Assembly: GCA_965226045.1 (NCBI GenBank)
Contig: CBDDBU010000027.1
Span: 221,708-285,707 of the forward strand
Direction of reading: 5' to 3'
DNA length: 64,000 nucleotides
Source: CBDDBU01 sp965226045
GTDB lineage: Bacteria > Pseudomonadota > Alphaproteobacteria > VGEJ01
The notes below the pieces were generated by a model. It did no database searches. It had not been told where the DNA came from and saw nothing but the letters and a program-made list of their open reading frames with translations. Within the stretch, counting starts at the first letter, position 1; each line of letters starts with the position of its first letter. Below, piece after piece: positions 15,858 through 25,107 of the stretch. A program made the position numbers and the translations under genes.

Positions 15858-16954
15858 TTCGGTGGGGTCGACCCGCGTGTGTCGTCCACATTGGAAATCG
15901 AGGTCTGCCCTGTCGCCATGGTAATCGGCACGGGCCGGCCGAACGGCCATGGGAACAGAATCTCGCGGCTGCGGGTAATGCCCGTCGGCCGGAAGATCAA
16001 GACCAACAGCATGATCACTGCCAGTGCGATCTCCTGCGCACCCGACGGAAGCTGCAACGAGACGATGCCGACGTCCACGCCGGACTCGAAGCGCCGTAAG
16101 ACCTCGATCACTGTGGATAAGGCAACGACGCCTAACACCGCGCCCGACAAGCTGTTCATGCCGCCGACGACGAGCATCGCCAGTGTCAGAAACGTCATGT
16201 CGAGGTAAAAGAGGCTGGTCGAAACGCCGCCGAGGAAGTGGGCGAACAGAGCGCCGCCGATGCCGACGAAGAAGCCGCTAAGAACGAAGGAGATGAGACG
16301 CATCCGATAGATGTTGATGCCCGCAGCCTTGGCCGCGAACTCATCGTCGCGTGCGGCGATGGCCGCGAGGCCCCAGCGCGAGATTTGGTAGAGATAGGCG
16401 GTCGCAAGAGCAGCCAGAACCCACCATAGCGCCACCCAATGGTCGATGTAGGTGGGCAGTCCGAAGATCGAACTTCGGCCGAGCGTTACCGAATCCCATG
16501 CACTGTAGCCGACATAGACGATCATCAGAACGCCGAACATGGCGATCGCGGGCGCGATCCCCGTTAGCCGCATCAGGGCGGAGCCAATGAACAGTGCGAA
16601 GAGCGCGGCTGCCGCACCGGCCACCAGCGCGGCCTGGAGATTGGGCACCTGCGTCGCGATAATGAAGTCGGGCAGACCATGCATCAGCGTGCCCTTGACC
16701 GCCGGGCAGCATGTTAGCCATGCCGCCATGTAGGCGCCGATCGCCATGAATGAGATGTGGCCGAACGAGACGATGCCAGTGTTACCGATGAAAATATAGA
16801 GCCCGATCACCACCACCATCTTCACCAATGCCTCGGTGGCGGCGAGCTTGGCGATGCTGACCCCCATGAGATCGATGATGACGACGAGGACAATCAGGAT
16901 TGTCGCCAGGGCGAGCACCGGCCACGCGCGGCGGAGCAGTGAGGCGGCGGTCAT
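15854..16954 (-). CDS. Branched-chain amino acid type ABC transporter permease, LivM-like
   Basis: This 366-residue integral membrane protein has about ten hydrophobic segments. Family segments include FIGNTGIVSFGHISFMAIGAYMAAWL, read from the middle of the protein, and the conserved loop AIAARDDEFAAKAAGINIYRMRLISFVLSG, the site that contacts the ATPase. It starts right after the LivH stop (TAGATG), so LivH and LivM are made together as the heteromeric inner-membrane channel. The C-terminus carries a short hydrophilic tail beyond the last helix. The LivG and LivF ATPase genes normally present next to it are not found. Confidence 0.9.
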   Translation of the reverse strand: MTAASLLRRAWPVLALATILIVLVVIIDLMGVSIAKLAATEALVKMVVVIGLYIFIGNTGIVSFGHISFMAIGAYMAAWLTCCPAVKGTLMHGLPDFIIATQVPNLQAALVAGAAAALFALFIGSALMRLTGIAPAIAMFGVLMIVYVGYSAWDSVTLGRSSIFGLPTYIDHWVALWWVLAALATAYLYQISRWGLAAIAARDDEFAAKAAGINIYRMRLISFVLSGFFVGIGGALFAHFLGGVSTSLFYLDMTFLTLAMLVVGGMNSLSGAVLGVVALSTVIEVLRRFESGVDVGIVSLQLPSGAQEIALAVIMLLVLIFRPTGITRSREILFPWPFGRPVPITMATGQTSISNVDDTRGSTPPN

Positions 16955-17878
16955 CTATACGCGCTCCGCCGTTACCCGGCCGGCGATCAGACCTTCCGGA
17001 CGCAACAGCAGGATGAGGACGACGATGGTGAAGGCGAAGGCGTCGCGCGCCTCCTTGATATCGTCGGGTAGCACGACCTGCAGGACGGTGGTTAAGGTGC
17101 CGAGCAGAAAGCCTCCGAGAGCGGCGCCGACAAGGCTACCCATTCCGCCGATAATCGTCGCGACAAACGCGAAGATTACGATCGGTACCCCCATGCGATA
17201 GAACAGGTAGCCCTGACGCGCTACCATAAAGAGCGAGATAACCGCCGCCAGGATGCCGCTGATCGCGAACGCCATGGCGATGACGCGGTCGGCTTTGACC
17301 CCGAGGAGGCGCGCCATTGCGAAGTCTTCCGAGGCGGCACGCATCTGCGTACCGTATGTCGTCCGCGTAATGAACAGTGCTAGGCCGACGAGAAGCACGA
17401 TTGTGACGCCGATGGTCACGAACTCCAGGGGGGCCGTGTGGATGCCAAAAATTTCCACCGCCTCACCAAGCTCCGACCAGATGTTCACCGATTTCGGGCG
17501 ACTCGTGTAGATCATCAGCACGGCGTTCTGCAGGAAAAAACTGACCGCGAACGAACCGATCAACAGGACCGCCGGATGCGCGTTGCGCATCGGGCGGAAT
17601 ACGACCGCCTCGGTCGCCAGTGCGAACCCCATCACGATCAGGACGACTGCGGCCACCATGAGCGGAGTCGACCATGTGCCGATGAAGGTCGTGGCCAGCG
17701 CGGCCGATGAGGGGACGATCAGAGAATACGCACCGATAGTGATGAAATCGCCATGAGCGAAATTGATCAGCCTCATGATGCCGAAGATGAGGCCGATGCC
17801 TAGAGCCGCCAGCGCATACAGGCTGCCGAGGCTGATCGCATCGACGGCGACTTGAAAGACTGAACCCCACTCGATCAT
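16955..17878 (-). CDS. Branched-chain amino acid type ABC transporter permease, LivH-like
   Basis: This is a 307-residue inner-membrane permease starting at the ATG at 17878 (MIEWGSVFQVAVDAISLGSL). A GTG at 17908 would add ten residues. Typical motifs are LYALAALGIGLIFGIMRLINFAHG near the N-terminus, TYGTQMRAASEDFAMARLLGV (ATPase contact loop) and the C-terminal LRPEGLIAG. It pairs with LivM and presumably with the LivK-type binding protein at 25108-26304. Substrates of such transporters range far beyond leucine, including urea, amides and aromatic acids, so the substrate should be read from the catabolic genes around it. Confidence 0.9.
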   Translation of the reverse strand: MIEWGSVFQVAVDAISLGSLYALAALGIGLIFGIMRLINFAHGDFITIGAYSLIVPSSAALATTFIGTWSTPLMVAAVVLIVMGFALATEAVVFRPMRNAHPAVLLIGSFAVSFFLQNAVLMIYTSRPKSVNIWSELGEAVEIFGIHTAPLEFVTIGVTIVLLVGLALFITRTTYGTQMRAASEDFAMARLLGVKADRVIAMAFAISGILAAVISLFMVARQGYLFYRMGVPIVIFAFVATIIGGMGSLVGAALGGFLLGTLTTVLQVVLPDDIKEARDAFAFTIVVLILLLRPEGLIAGRVTAERV

Positions 17879-17962
17879 ACGCGCCGTTTTCCCCCAGTTC
17901 CCGAACACCCGCCGACGCTTCGCTCACGGTCGTTTGGCGCCGCAGGAACCCTTGCTACTATA

Positions 17963-17996
17963 GGCGCTGCCCCGGCACTCGCATAGCCGGGGCGCC
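17963..17996 (-). terminator. Strong stem-loop between the DMT transporter and LivH genes
   Basis: GGCGC-T-GCCCCGGC (17963-17976) pairs with GCCGGGGCGCC (17986-17996), with one unpaired T and a 9-base loop, 4 bp after the stop of the DMT transporter gene on the minus strand. No run of T follows, so it may slow or process the transcript rather than end it. Confidence 0.5.
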
Positions 17997-18000
17997 GATC

Positions 18001-18912
18001 TCATCGCGGCCCGCGCATCGCCGTGTTGACCATCGCCAGGCCCGCGAACATCAAGACCAGAGCGGCCCACACCCACGGCGAGTGGCTCTCGCCAAACACG
18101 ACCATCCCCCAGACGATCCCAGACAAGACCGCGACATAGTTGAACTGTGAAAAGAAGACCGCGCCCGCTCGACGCACGATCTCGAAGAACAGTATGAAGT
18201 TGACGGAGCTGATCAGAATCGCGATCAGCAGTGCTTTATTGCCTGCGCTCGGCGCCTCGAACAGGTAGCTATTGCCGGTGATCAGCATGAGCGGCAACAG
18301 GATCACCGCCGCTGCGAGTAACATGCCGCAGGCCATCGATAGCGACGAAGTCGCGGGCGGACGGAACCGTTCGGCCACCACGTTCGATAATGCGGAGACC
18401 ACCGGCGCGATCAGGGCTACCAACACCCAGCTCGTCATCTCGGGCGAGGGCAAGCTCGTCTTCGGCAGTACGACCAACAGCACGCCGACAACGCCGAGCC
18501 CCAGACCGCCGATGCTGAGCCACCGAAAACGCTCGGCACGAAACGCGAGCGCGACCAGATAAGTCATCGCCGGAATGAGCGTGATGACCAGGGTCACTAC
18601 GCCCGCCGGCAGCTTCGGCGCCACGTAGGCCAGAACGACATAGGGAACCGCCAGCGCCAACAGGCCGGTCGCGAAATACATGCGCACATGTGCATAGCCG
18701 TACGCCGGCAGTCGTCTCAGTAGCGCTGACACGACCAGCAGGATCATGCCGGCGATGGCGGACTGCCAGAACGCATAACCGATCGGCGGAATGCCGCTGG
18801 TTATCGCGATTTTGTTGACAGAGAACACCGCGCCGAAGATGGCGCCTTGGGTGATCAACATCACCAGCGGTAAGGCGCGCGAGAACGCGCCGGCGCCTGC
18901 CGAGCTAGTCAT
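18001..18912 (-). CDS. EamA/DMT-family transporter
   Basis: This 303-residue protein has ten predicted membrane helices arranged as two EamA repeats (first repeat from ALPLVMLITQGAIFGAVFSVN, second from SWVLVALIAPVVSALSNVVAERF). Members of the drug/metabolite transporter family move amino acids, purines or small organic metabolites across the inner membrane, often outward. The position inside the catabolic series suggests import or release of a pathway compound. The ATG at 18912 is followed upstream by a short gap to the beta-keto acid cleavage enzyme gene, consistent with one operon. Confidence 0.86.
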   Translation of the reverse strand: MTSSAGAGAFSRALPLVMLITQGAIFGAVFSVNKIAITSGIPPIGYAFWQSAIAGMILLVVSALLRRLPAYGYAHVRMYFATGLLALAVPYVVLAYVAPKLPAGVVTLVITLIPAMTYLVALAFRAERFRWLSIGGLGLGVVGVLLVVLPKTSLPSPEMTSWVLVALIAPVVSALSNVVAERFRPPATSSLSMACGMLLAAAVILLPLMLITGNSYLFEAPSAGNKALLIAILISSVNFILFFEIVRRAGAVFFSQFNYVAVLSGIVWGMVVFGESHSPWVWAALVLMFAGLAMVNTAMRGPR

Positions 18913-18940
18913 GAGCGGCGGCCCGATGCCGAGCGGCGGT

Positions 18941-19834
18941 TCAGCGCGGTGGCAAGTCTAGTATCTCGCGGGCCTCGGCTGGCGTGGCGACCGAGCCGCC
19001 GAGGAGCTCGACGATCTGGACCGCCTTCTCCACTAGTGCGGCGTTCGATGGGGCGAGCACGCCGCGCTCCAGATAGAGGTTGTCCTCGAGCCCGACGCGA
19101 ACATGCCCGCCCATCAGCACACATTGCGCCACCATGCGGAACGAATCGCGCCCAATGCCGAACGCCGCCCACTGGGCGTCCGGCGGCAGAAGTTCAGTCA
19201 TGAAGTTGATCGCCGTGGCTGTGGCCGGCGTGCCCCATTCGATGCCGAGGCACAACTGAAAGAAGGCCGGCGACTTCACATAGCCCGACGTGACCATCTC
19301 GCGCGCGAGCAGAAGGTGTCCGGGCTCGAACACCTCCAGCTCCGGCTTGACGCCCGCCTCACGGATCGCGTCCGCCATCACCCTCAGGTGGTTGGGCGCG
19401 TTCAGGTAGACAGTGTCGCTTCGCAGTCCCCCCGAGTTCATCGTTGCTACATCGAGGCTGCACACCTCCGGCTTCAGCTCGACAATATGGCGCACGCGGT
19501 CCGCCGGAGCCTCGAACCAAGTTCCCTCGCCGGGTTCAAGCGGGTTGTCGATACCGGGCTTGAAACGGCCGCCGGGGCCGCTGGTGAGATTGAGGACGAC
19601 ATCGGTATTGCTCTCGCGAATACGCGTCGCCGCGTCGCGATAGTAGCGGCCGTCCATGCTGGCCTTGCCGGTCTCCGGGTCGCGGACATGAACATGGACG
19701 ATCGCAGCGCCCGCTTGGGCCGCCTCGATAGATGATTGCGCTATTTGCTCGGGCGTCACCGGTACGGCGGGATTCCGCGCGACCGTGTCGGCTGAGCCCG
19801 TGACGGCGCAGGTGATGATGACCCTTTGGCTCAT
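18941..19834 (-). CDS. Beta-keto acid cleavage enzyme (BKACE, DUF849 family)
   Basis: This 297-residue TIM-barrel enzyme shows N-terminal RVIITCAVTGSADT, the zinc-binding AAIVHVHVRDPETGK, NLTSGPGGRF, SLDVATMNSGG, LEVFEPGHLLLARE and the C-terminal GGHVRVGLEDNLYLERG, all hallmarks of the family whose founding member (Kce) splits 3-keto-5-aminohexanoate with acetyl-CoA in lysine fermentation. It condenses a beta-keto acid with acetyl-CoA to give acetoacetate and a CoA ester. With an aminotransferase and hydantoinase-type genes beside it, the probable substrate is a beta-keto acid derived from a ring-opened nitrogenous compound. Confidence 0.9.
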   Translation of the reverse strand: MSQRVIITCAVTGSADTVARNPAVPVTPEQIAQSSIEAAQAGAAIVHVHVRDPETGKASMDGRYYRDAATRIRESNTDVVLNLTSGPGGRFKPGIDNPLEPGEGTWFEAPADRVRHIVELKPEVCSLDVATMNSGGLRSDTVYLNAPNHLRVMADAIREAGVKPELEVFEPGHLLLAREMVTSGYVKSPAFFQLCLGIEWGTPATATAINFMTELLPPDAQWAAFGIGRDSFRMVAQCVLMGGHVRVGLEDNLYLERGVLAPSNAALVEKAVQIVELLGGSVATPAEAREILDLPPR

Positions 19835-19857
19835 GCGTGTGCCTCCGAACGCTGCAA

Positions 19858-21189
19858 CTATTCCGCCGCGAGACCCTGCTGTTTCAACACCCCAAGGCCG
19901 TTCCGGGTCGTCTCGATCAGCTGGTCGACGTCTTCATTCGTATGGGCGGTCGAGGTATTGCCGAGCCCATAGAACGACATGAAGATGCCGTGGTTAAGGA
20001 GATAGCGGTGGAGTTGAGTCATCATCTCCGTTTCCTCCGCCGTCATCATCATGTTGCGGTAGCCGGCGCCCTTTTTCTGGACCAGGAACAGGCGGAACAG
20101 CGAGCCCTGCCCGCTCACCATGCCGGGAACGCCGGCCGCGTCCAGCGCCTCGCGTAAGCCCGCCCTGGCGCGCTCGCCGAGCGCGCCGATATGCTCGTAG
20201 GCCTCCGGCGTCAGCATCTCGAGCGCGGCGCACCCGGCGGTCATCGACACCGGGTTGGCGTTGAAGGTGCCGGCGTGGGGTACGGGCGGCTTGCTCTCGC
20301 TGGGGTCGAAGACGGCCATCACATCGGCTCGGCCCGCGACGGCGCCGACCGGATAGCCACAGCCGATCACCTTGCCCAGTGCGGTCAGGTCCGGCGTGCA
20401 GGCGAAGGCGCCTTGCGCACCATGGTAGCCAAGGCGGAAGCTGATTACCTCGTCGAAGATCAGCACGATCCCATGTTCACGGGTGAACTCGCGGATAAAC
20501 GCGAGGAATTCAGGCGAAGCCGGCACCAACCCGCACTGATTCGATAGCGGATCGATCAGGATCGCGGCGAGCTGATCGGCCTGTGGCGTCAGAAGTTTTC
20601 TGGCGCGTTCGACGTCGTTGTAGGGCACGACGACGACGTCCTTAGCGACGCTCGGCGGCGTGCCCCGCGAGGGCGGTACCGAGTTAGGTGCGTCGAGCTC
20701 TCCCCAATCCGCGGGCGCCACGCCCTGGCTGACCTCGGCATAGTCGTACGAGCCGTGGTAGGCGCCCTCGCACTTGGCGATCATGGCCCGGCCGGTGAAA
20801 CCACGGGCGGCCTTGATTGCCATCATCACCGCCTCGGTGCCCGAGTTGGCGAACCGCGATTGCTCGACCGAAGGTAGGCGCTCCGCGAGAATCTCGGCGA
20901 GGCGGACTTCCGCTTCGGTCGGCGCCGAAAAGCAACTGCCGCGGCTGATCTGCTTTGTCACCGCCTCTACGATCTTGGGGTGGGCGTGTCCGTGAACGAG
21001 CGACGTGTAGTTGTTAACGAAGTCGATCCGCTCGACACCATCCTCGTCGGTGATACGACTACCGCTGCCTGAGGCGGCGTAAATCGGGTAGGGCTTCAGA
21101 AAGACCGAGGTCCGTGAATTCCCGCCGGGAAGAACCTTGCGCGCTCGCTGCCACAGCGCCGCCGATCGCGAATTGTTGTCGGGGTACAT
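19858..21189 (-). CDS. Class III PLP-dependent aminotransferase (glutamate-1-semialdehyde aminomutase-like)
   Basis: This 443-residue fold-type I PLP enzyme has ARKVLPGGNSRTS at the N-terminus, RFANSGTEAVMMAIKAARGFTGR, the PLP Asp in VLIFDEVISFRLG and the Schiff-base lysine in LTALGKVIGCGYPVGAVAGR. The sequence is of the HemL-like group frequently annotated as aspartate aminotransferase family or beta-amino acid aminotransferase. It lies 54 bp downstream of the HyuA-HyuB fusion gene and just upstream of the BKACE gene. A beta- or omega-amino acid released by ring opening, converted to a beta-keto acid for BKACE, is an attractive reading. It is not the heme-biosynthesis enzyme by context. Confidence 0.86.
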   Translation of the reverse strand: MYPDNNSRSAALWQRARKVLPGGNSRTSVFLKPYPIYAASGSGSRITDEDGVERIDFVNNYTSLVHGHAHPKIVEAVTKQISRGSCFSAPTEAEVRLAEILAERLPSVEQSRFANSGTEAVMMAIKAARGFTGRAMIAKCEGAYHGSYDYAEVSQGVAPADWGELDAPNSVPPSRGTPPSVAKDVVVVPYNDVERARKLLTPQADQLAAILIDPLSNQCGLVPASPEFLAFIREFTREHGIVLIFDEVISFRLGYHGAQGAFACTPDLTALGKVIGCGYPVGAVAGRADVMAVFDPSESKPPVPHAGTFNANPVSMTAGCAALEMLTPEAYEHIGALGERARAGLREALDAAGVPGMVSGQGSLFRLFLVQKKGAGYRNMMMTAEETEMMTQLHRYLLNHGIFMSFYGLGNTSTAHTNEDVDQLIETTRNGLGVLKQQGLAAE

Positions 21190-21243
21190 CAGTTCTTTCT
21201 CCTCCTCAGCGGGCCGCTCGGGGGTGGCCGCGCCGGATTATTC

Positions 21244-24200
21244 CTAGTTCGTTGCCGTCTCGCCGCCGAAATAGCCGCGCTTGCGGTCGCGTTCGATCTG
21301 AGCCGGATCGCGCTCCGCAGGATTGCCGTAGCCGCCGCCGCCAGGCGTCCTGACCTGAACTGTATCGCCGACCTTGAGTTCGTATCCCTCGCCCTTGGAG
21401 GTGTGTGCCGGCTGTATGAGCTCGCCGTTACGACGAATCTCGATCTCGTTCATCGCGCCAGCCTCACCGCCAACCATGCCGTGTGGTCCCGTGCGCCCAT
21501 GGTCCATCATGAACGACGCGGTCCCCTCTCCACGCAACAAGCGCACGCGGTACTGAACTCCGAAGCCACCGCGGAAGCGGCCGGCGCCGGCCGAACTCTC
21601 TCGAAGCGCGTATTCTTCGAACAGTATCGGGTAGTGTTGCTCCAGTATCTCTGCGGGTTGGGTCTTCGAGATGCCGACCGGCGAGGTGCCGTTGGTCAGC
21701 CCGTCCGAGCCCTCATAACCGCCGTAGCCTCCGCCGCTGAAGATGTACATCACGTACGCTCGCTCGTAAGCGGGGTCATGGCCGCCGAGGCTGAAATTGC
21801 CGCTGGTGCCCGCCGGCGCCGCGAATACACGCTCAGGGATCGCCTTTCCCATCGCGCCGAACACGACCTCCATGATGCGCTGGGCGGTCTCGGCGGCACA
21901 GCCAGCCACTGGCCGCGGATACTCAGCATAGAGAAAAGTGCCGCGCGGCTCAGCTACATGTAGCGGCCGGAAACAGCCCGAGTTGATCGGTACGTCCGGA
22001 AACAAGTGCTTGACGCCGCAGTACACGGAGGCCTGGGTCGTTGCCCAGACCGAGTTGAGGGGCCCGCGACAGGGCGGGTCGCTCTTGGACAAGTCGAAGT
22101 ATATGTCGGAACCGTCGACCCCCATCTCGACCTGGACGCGCAGCAGATCGGGCTCGACTCCGTCGCTGTCGATATAGCACTCAAAGCCATAGGTACCGTC
22201 CGGGATCGATTCGATGTGCGCGCGCATCAGGCGTTCGGAGCGTTGATTGAGCTCGGCGATGACCGATGAGACTTTCGCCTCACCGTACTTGTCGAGAAGT
22301 TCGGTCAGGCGCCGCTCGCCGACGGTAATAGCGCCCACCTGGGCGCGGATATCACCGACACGCTCGTCGGGTACGCGAATATTGTGCAGAATGATGTCGA
22401 CGATATCTTGATTGAGCTTGCCGCGGCTGTAGAGCTTCACCGGCGGTAGTCGCAGGCCCTCTTGCTGAATCTCGGTCGCCGCGCTGTTGAAGCCGCCCGG
22501 CACGCTTCCGCCGGTGTCCGGCCAATGTCCCGTGTTGGACAAATAGGCCCACAGCTTTTCCTTGTAATAGAACGGCTTCACCATCTTGACATCCATCAGA
22601 TGGGTACCGCCGAAGTAGGGATCGTTGACGATGATCACGTCGCCCGGCTCGATGTCTGGGCGGTGGTCGATGACCGAGCGGGTGGTCGATTGCATCACGC
22701 CGAGAAATATCGGCAAGCCGAGTTCGCCCTGAGCGATGATCTCGCCAGTATCTTTGTCGTAGATCCCGTTCGAGCGGTCGAACGCCTCGGAGATGATGGG
22801 CGAGAACGAGGTCTTCTGATGGACCATGTCCATCTCGCTCGCGACCTGTTGGAGGCCGTTTTGAATGACAGCGAGCGTCACCGGATCGGTTTCGTCGGCC
22901 GGGGCCCCGCGCCTCGCCGTCGTCTCGACCTGTGCGATCGGAATGATTAGGTTGCCGAAATGGTCGACCTCCGCTACGGAGCCGGGCTCGATCAGGATGG
23001 TTGTGTCCTGCTGCTCGACGATCGCTGGGCCCGGCAATTGTGCGCCTGGCGGAAGTTCCTCGCGCCGATAGATTGCTGTGTCGAGCCATTCGCCGTCGAA
23101 GTAGGCCTGTCGCGTGCCGCGCCGCGCGTCCTCGACCGTGGTGTTGACCGTGGACGCGGCGAACCTCAGGTCTATGGTCGGCCGTCGCCCGATCACCGTG
23201 GTTCTAAGCGTTGCCAGCACCGCGACCATTTCCGGCAGGTCAATCCCGAAGCGCACACGATAGTGGTCGAGGAAGTCCGCGAGCACCTTTTCGTGTTCGA
23301 AGCCCGGACTTCGTAACGGGACTCGCATCACGTGGCTCTGGCCTTGGAACAAGAGGTCGGCCTCGTGCGAGACCTCGATCTCGGTCACTTCGACGCCCTC
23401 GCTAGCGATCAGGTCGCGACCTTCTTGGGCCTGTCGCTGGAGGATCTCGTCGGCGCCCTCGCCCAGAATGTTGGCCAGCGGCCGGTGCAGGGTTTGCACG
23501 AAGTCGTGGCGCACGTCCGCGAGGACGCAGCCCATCGCCGAGGTAATGCCTGGGAAACGCGGCACCAACACCCGCGGTACCCCGAGCTCACGAGCGATCG
23601 CCGCAGCATGCAGCGGGCCGGCCCCGCCGAAGGCAAAGATCACGAACTCGCGTGGGTCGTGACCCTTTTCGACCGAGATCATGCGCGTTGCGTTGGCCAT
23701 CTCGTTGTTGGCCACCGAGATAATCGCGGCGGCCGCCTCGACCGGACCGAGGCCCAGCGGTCGGCCAATCTTCTCGGCGATCGCGTCGCGCGCCTCGTTG
23801 ATGTCGCCGGCCGCCGTCACGCCGGCCAGCGCCGCGGCGTCGAGCCGGCCTAGCAGGAGGTTGGCGTCGGTGACGGTCGGCTCGGTACCGCCGCGGCCAT
23901 AGCAGATGGGGCCTGGATCAGCGCCCGCGCTCTCCGGTCCGACCTGCAGTATGCCGCCCTTGTTGATTCTGGCGATACTGCCGCCGCCAGACCCGATGGT
24001 ATGGATGTCGATCATCGCGACCCGCACCGGGACCGCGTAGCTGATGTCCTTTTCGGTGGTCACTGCGGGGACGCCGTCCTTGATAACGGCGATGTCGAAG
24101 CTGGTGCCCCCCATGTCGCAACTGATGACATTTTGGAAGCCGGCCTCGCCCGCCGACTTGGCGGCCGCGATGACGCCGGCGGCCGGGCCAGACATGACGG

Positions 24201-24963
24201 TGTGCGCGGCGTACTCGCCAGCGAGGGCGGCTGACATCATGCCGCCGTTGCCTTGCATGACCAGCAGATCGCGGGGGAATCCCTTGTCCTGCAAGTCATC
24301 ATGCAGGTTGGCCATGTAGCGTGAGATGACCGGCTGAATATAGCCGTTGACGGCGGCGGTCGAGCCACGCTCGAACTCACGCACCTCGCGCAAGACCCGC
24401 GAGCCCAGTGTTATGTGCTTGTTCGGCCATATCTCGCGCGCGATCTCGGCGCAGCGATCCTCGTGCGCGGAATTGATGTAGGAGTGGATGAAGTGGATCA
24501 CCAACGCTTCGGCGCCGGCGTCGCGCAGTTGGGTGACCGCCGCGCGAACCTGCTCCTCGTCGAGGGGCACGACCACGTTGCCCTCCGCATCGAGCCGTTC
24601 CGCCACTTCGAGTCGTAGCTCGCGCGGTATCAGCGCCTCGAAGCTGCCCCACAGGCCCCACGGCTTGGGTCTGGTGCGGCGGCCAAGTTCGATGGTATCG
24701 CGAAAGCCGGTGGTGGTGATGAGACCGCAGAGCGCGCCCTTGCGCTCAAGGATCGCGTTGGTGGCGATGGTCGTCCCGTGAACCACGGCGTCGACCGCAT
24801 CAAGAGAGAGGTCAAGAGCGTCAATAGCGGCCATGAAGCCGATCGCCTGATTGCCCGGCGTGGTCGGTACTTTGGCGGTGCGAAAGCTGTTGTTGGTCGT
24901 ATCGACCATGAGGAGGTCGGTGAAAGTGCCCCCGACGTCGATACCAAGCGTTACCTGCGCCAT
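21244..24963 (-). CDS. Hydantoinase/oxoprolinase, HyuA-HyuB fusion
   Basis: This 1239-residue protein joins both halves of an ATP-dependent ring-opening amidase. Residues 1 to about 690 are HyuA-like: phosphate-binding DVGGTFTDLLMVD, VHGTTIATNAILERKGA, MQGNGGMMSA, DMGGTSFDIAVI and GSGGGSIARI. Residues from about 705 are HyuB-like: DPVTLAVIQNGLQQVASEMD, VNDPYFGGTHLMDVKMVKPF and the C-terminal TPGGGGYGNPAERDP. The same fused order occurs in 5-oxoprolinases. The ATG at 24963 follows AAGGAG. It is predicted to hydrolyse a cyclic amide or imide with ATP in the cytoplasm. It lies downstream of the binding-protein gene, separated by two strong stem-loops. Confidence 0.92.
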   Translation of the reverse strand: MAQVTLGIDVGGTFTDLLMVDTTNNSFRTAKVPTTPGNQAIGFMAAIDALDLSLDAVDAVVHGTTIATNAILERKGALCGLITTTGFRDTIELGRRTRPKPWGLWGSFEALIPRELRLEVAERLDAEGNVVVPLDEEQVRAAVTQLRDAGAEALVIHFIHSYINSAHEDRCAEIAREIWPNKHITLGSRVLREVREFERGSTAAVNGYIQPVISRYMANLHDDLQDKGFPRDLLVMQGNGGMMSAALAGEYAAHTVMSGPAAGVIAAAKSAGEAGFQNVISCDMGGTSFDIAVIKDGVPAVTTEKDISYAVPVRVAMIDIHTIGSGGGSIARINKGGILQVGPESAGADPGPICYGRGGTEPTVTDANLLLGRLDAAALAGVTAAGDINEARDAIAEKIGRPLGLGPVEAAAAIISVANNEMANATRMISVEKGHDPREFVIFAFGGAGPLHAAAIARELGVPRVLVPRFPGITSAMGCVLADVRHDFVQTLHRPLANILGEGADEILQRQAQEGRDLIASEGVEVTEIEVSHEADLLFQGQSHVMRVPLRSPGFEHEKVLADFLDHYRVRFGIDLPEMVAVLATLRTTVIGRRPTIDLRFAASTVNTTVEDARRGTRQAYFDGEWLDTAIYRREELPPGAQLPGPAIVEQQDTTILIEPGSVAEVDHFGNLIIPIAQVETTARRGAPADETDPVTLAVIQNGLQQVASEMDMVHQKTSFSPIISEAFDRSNGIYDKDTGEIIAQGELGLPIFLGVMQSTTRSVIDHRPDIEPGDVIIVNDPYFGGTHLMDVKMVKPFYYKEKLWAYLSNTGHWPDTGGSVPGGFNSAATEIQQEGLRLPPVKLYSRGKLNQDIVDIILHNIRVPDERVGDIRAQVGAITVGERRLTELLDKYGEAKVSSVIAELNQRSERLMRAHIESIPDGTYGFECYIDSDGVEPDLLRVQVEMGVDGSDIYFDLSKSDPPCRGPLNSVWATTQASVYCGVKHLFPDVPINSGCFRPLHVAEPRGTFLYAEYPRPVAGCAAETAQRIMEVVFGAMGKAIPERVFAAPAGTSGNFSLGGHDPAYERAYVMYIFSGGGYGGYEGSDGLTNGTSPVGISKTQPAEILEQHYPILFEEYALRESSAGAGRFRGGFGVQYRVRLLRGEGTASFMMDHGRTGPHGMVGGEAGAMNEIEIRRNGELIQPAHTSKGEGYELKVGDTVQVRTPGGGGYGNPAERDPAQIERDRKRGYFGGETATN

Positions 24964-24990
24964 GCGTACTCCTTACGCCTAGAAATAGGC

Positions 24991-25018
24991 GCCGGCGCGG
25001 CAGTCAGGCCGCGCCGGC
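24991..25018 (-). other. Stem-loop in front of the HyuA-HyuB fusion gene
   Basis: GCCGGCGCGGC (24991-25001) and GCCGCGCCGGC (25008-25018) form a perfect 11-bp stem with a 6-base loop, 28 bp before the ATG at 24963. With the second stem-loop at 25054-25088 it occupies most of the gap between the binding-protein and hydrolase genes. Confidence 0.6.
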
Positions 25019-25053
25019 TGGTTCCGTCCCGGGCGCGCGTGCGGCAATGGAAA

Positions 25054-25088
25054 CCCCGCGATCCGCTACGGTCGAGCGGATCGCGGGG
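25054..25088 (-). terminator. Perfect 14-bp stem-loop after the LivK-type gene
   Basis: CCCCGCGATCCGCT (25054-25067) and AGCGGATCGCGGGG (25075-25088) form a perfect 14-bp stem with a 7-base loop, 20 bp after the stop codon at 25108. On the transcript it is followed only by UUUCC, so it may be a partial terminator or an RNA-stabilising hairpin that raises binding-protein levels relative to downstream genes. Confidence 0.55.
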
Positions 25089-25107
25089 TCGAAGGTTCGT
25101 CGGTCGA

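Noticed and set aside
15858..15950. Longer N-terminus of the SDR protein
   Set aside because: It would place about 30 unrelated residues before the cofactor motif and overlap the LivM gene by almost 100 bp; the TTG in TTGA is more economical.
19858..21189. hemL (glutamate-1-semialdehyde aminomutase) for heme synthesis
   Set aside because: The fold is shared, but the context and several segments fit catabolic amino acid aminotransferases better.
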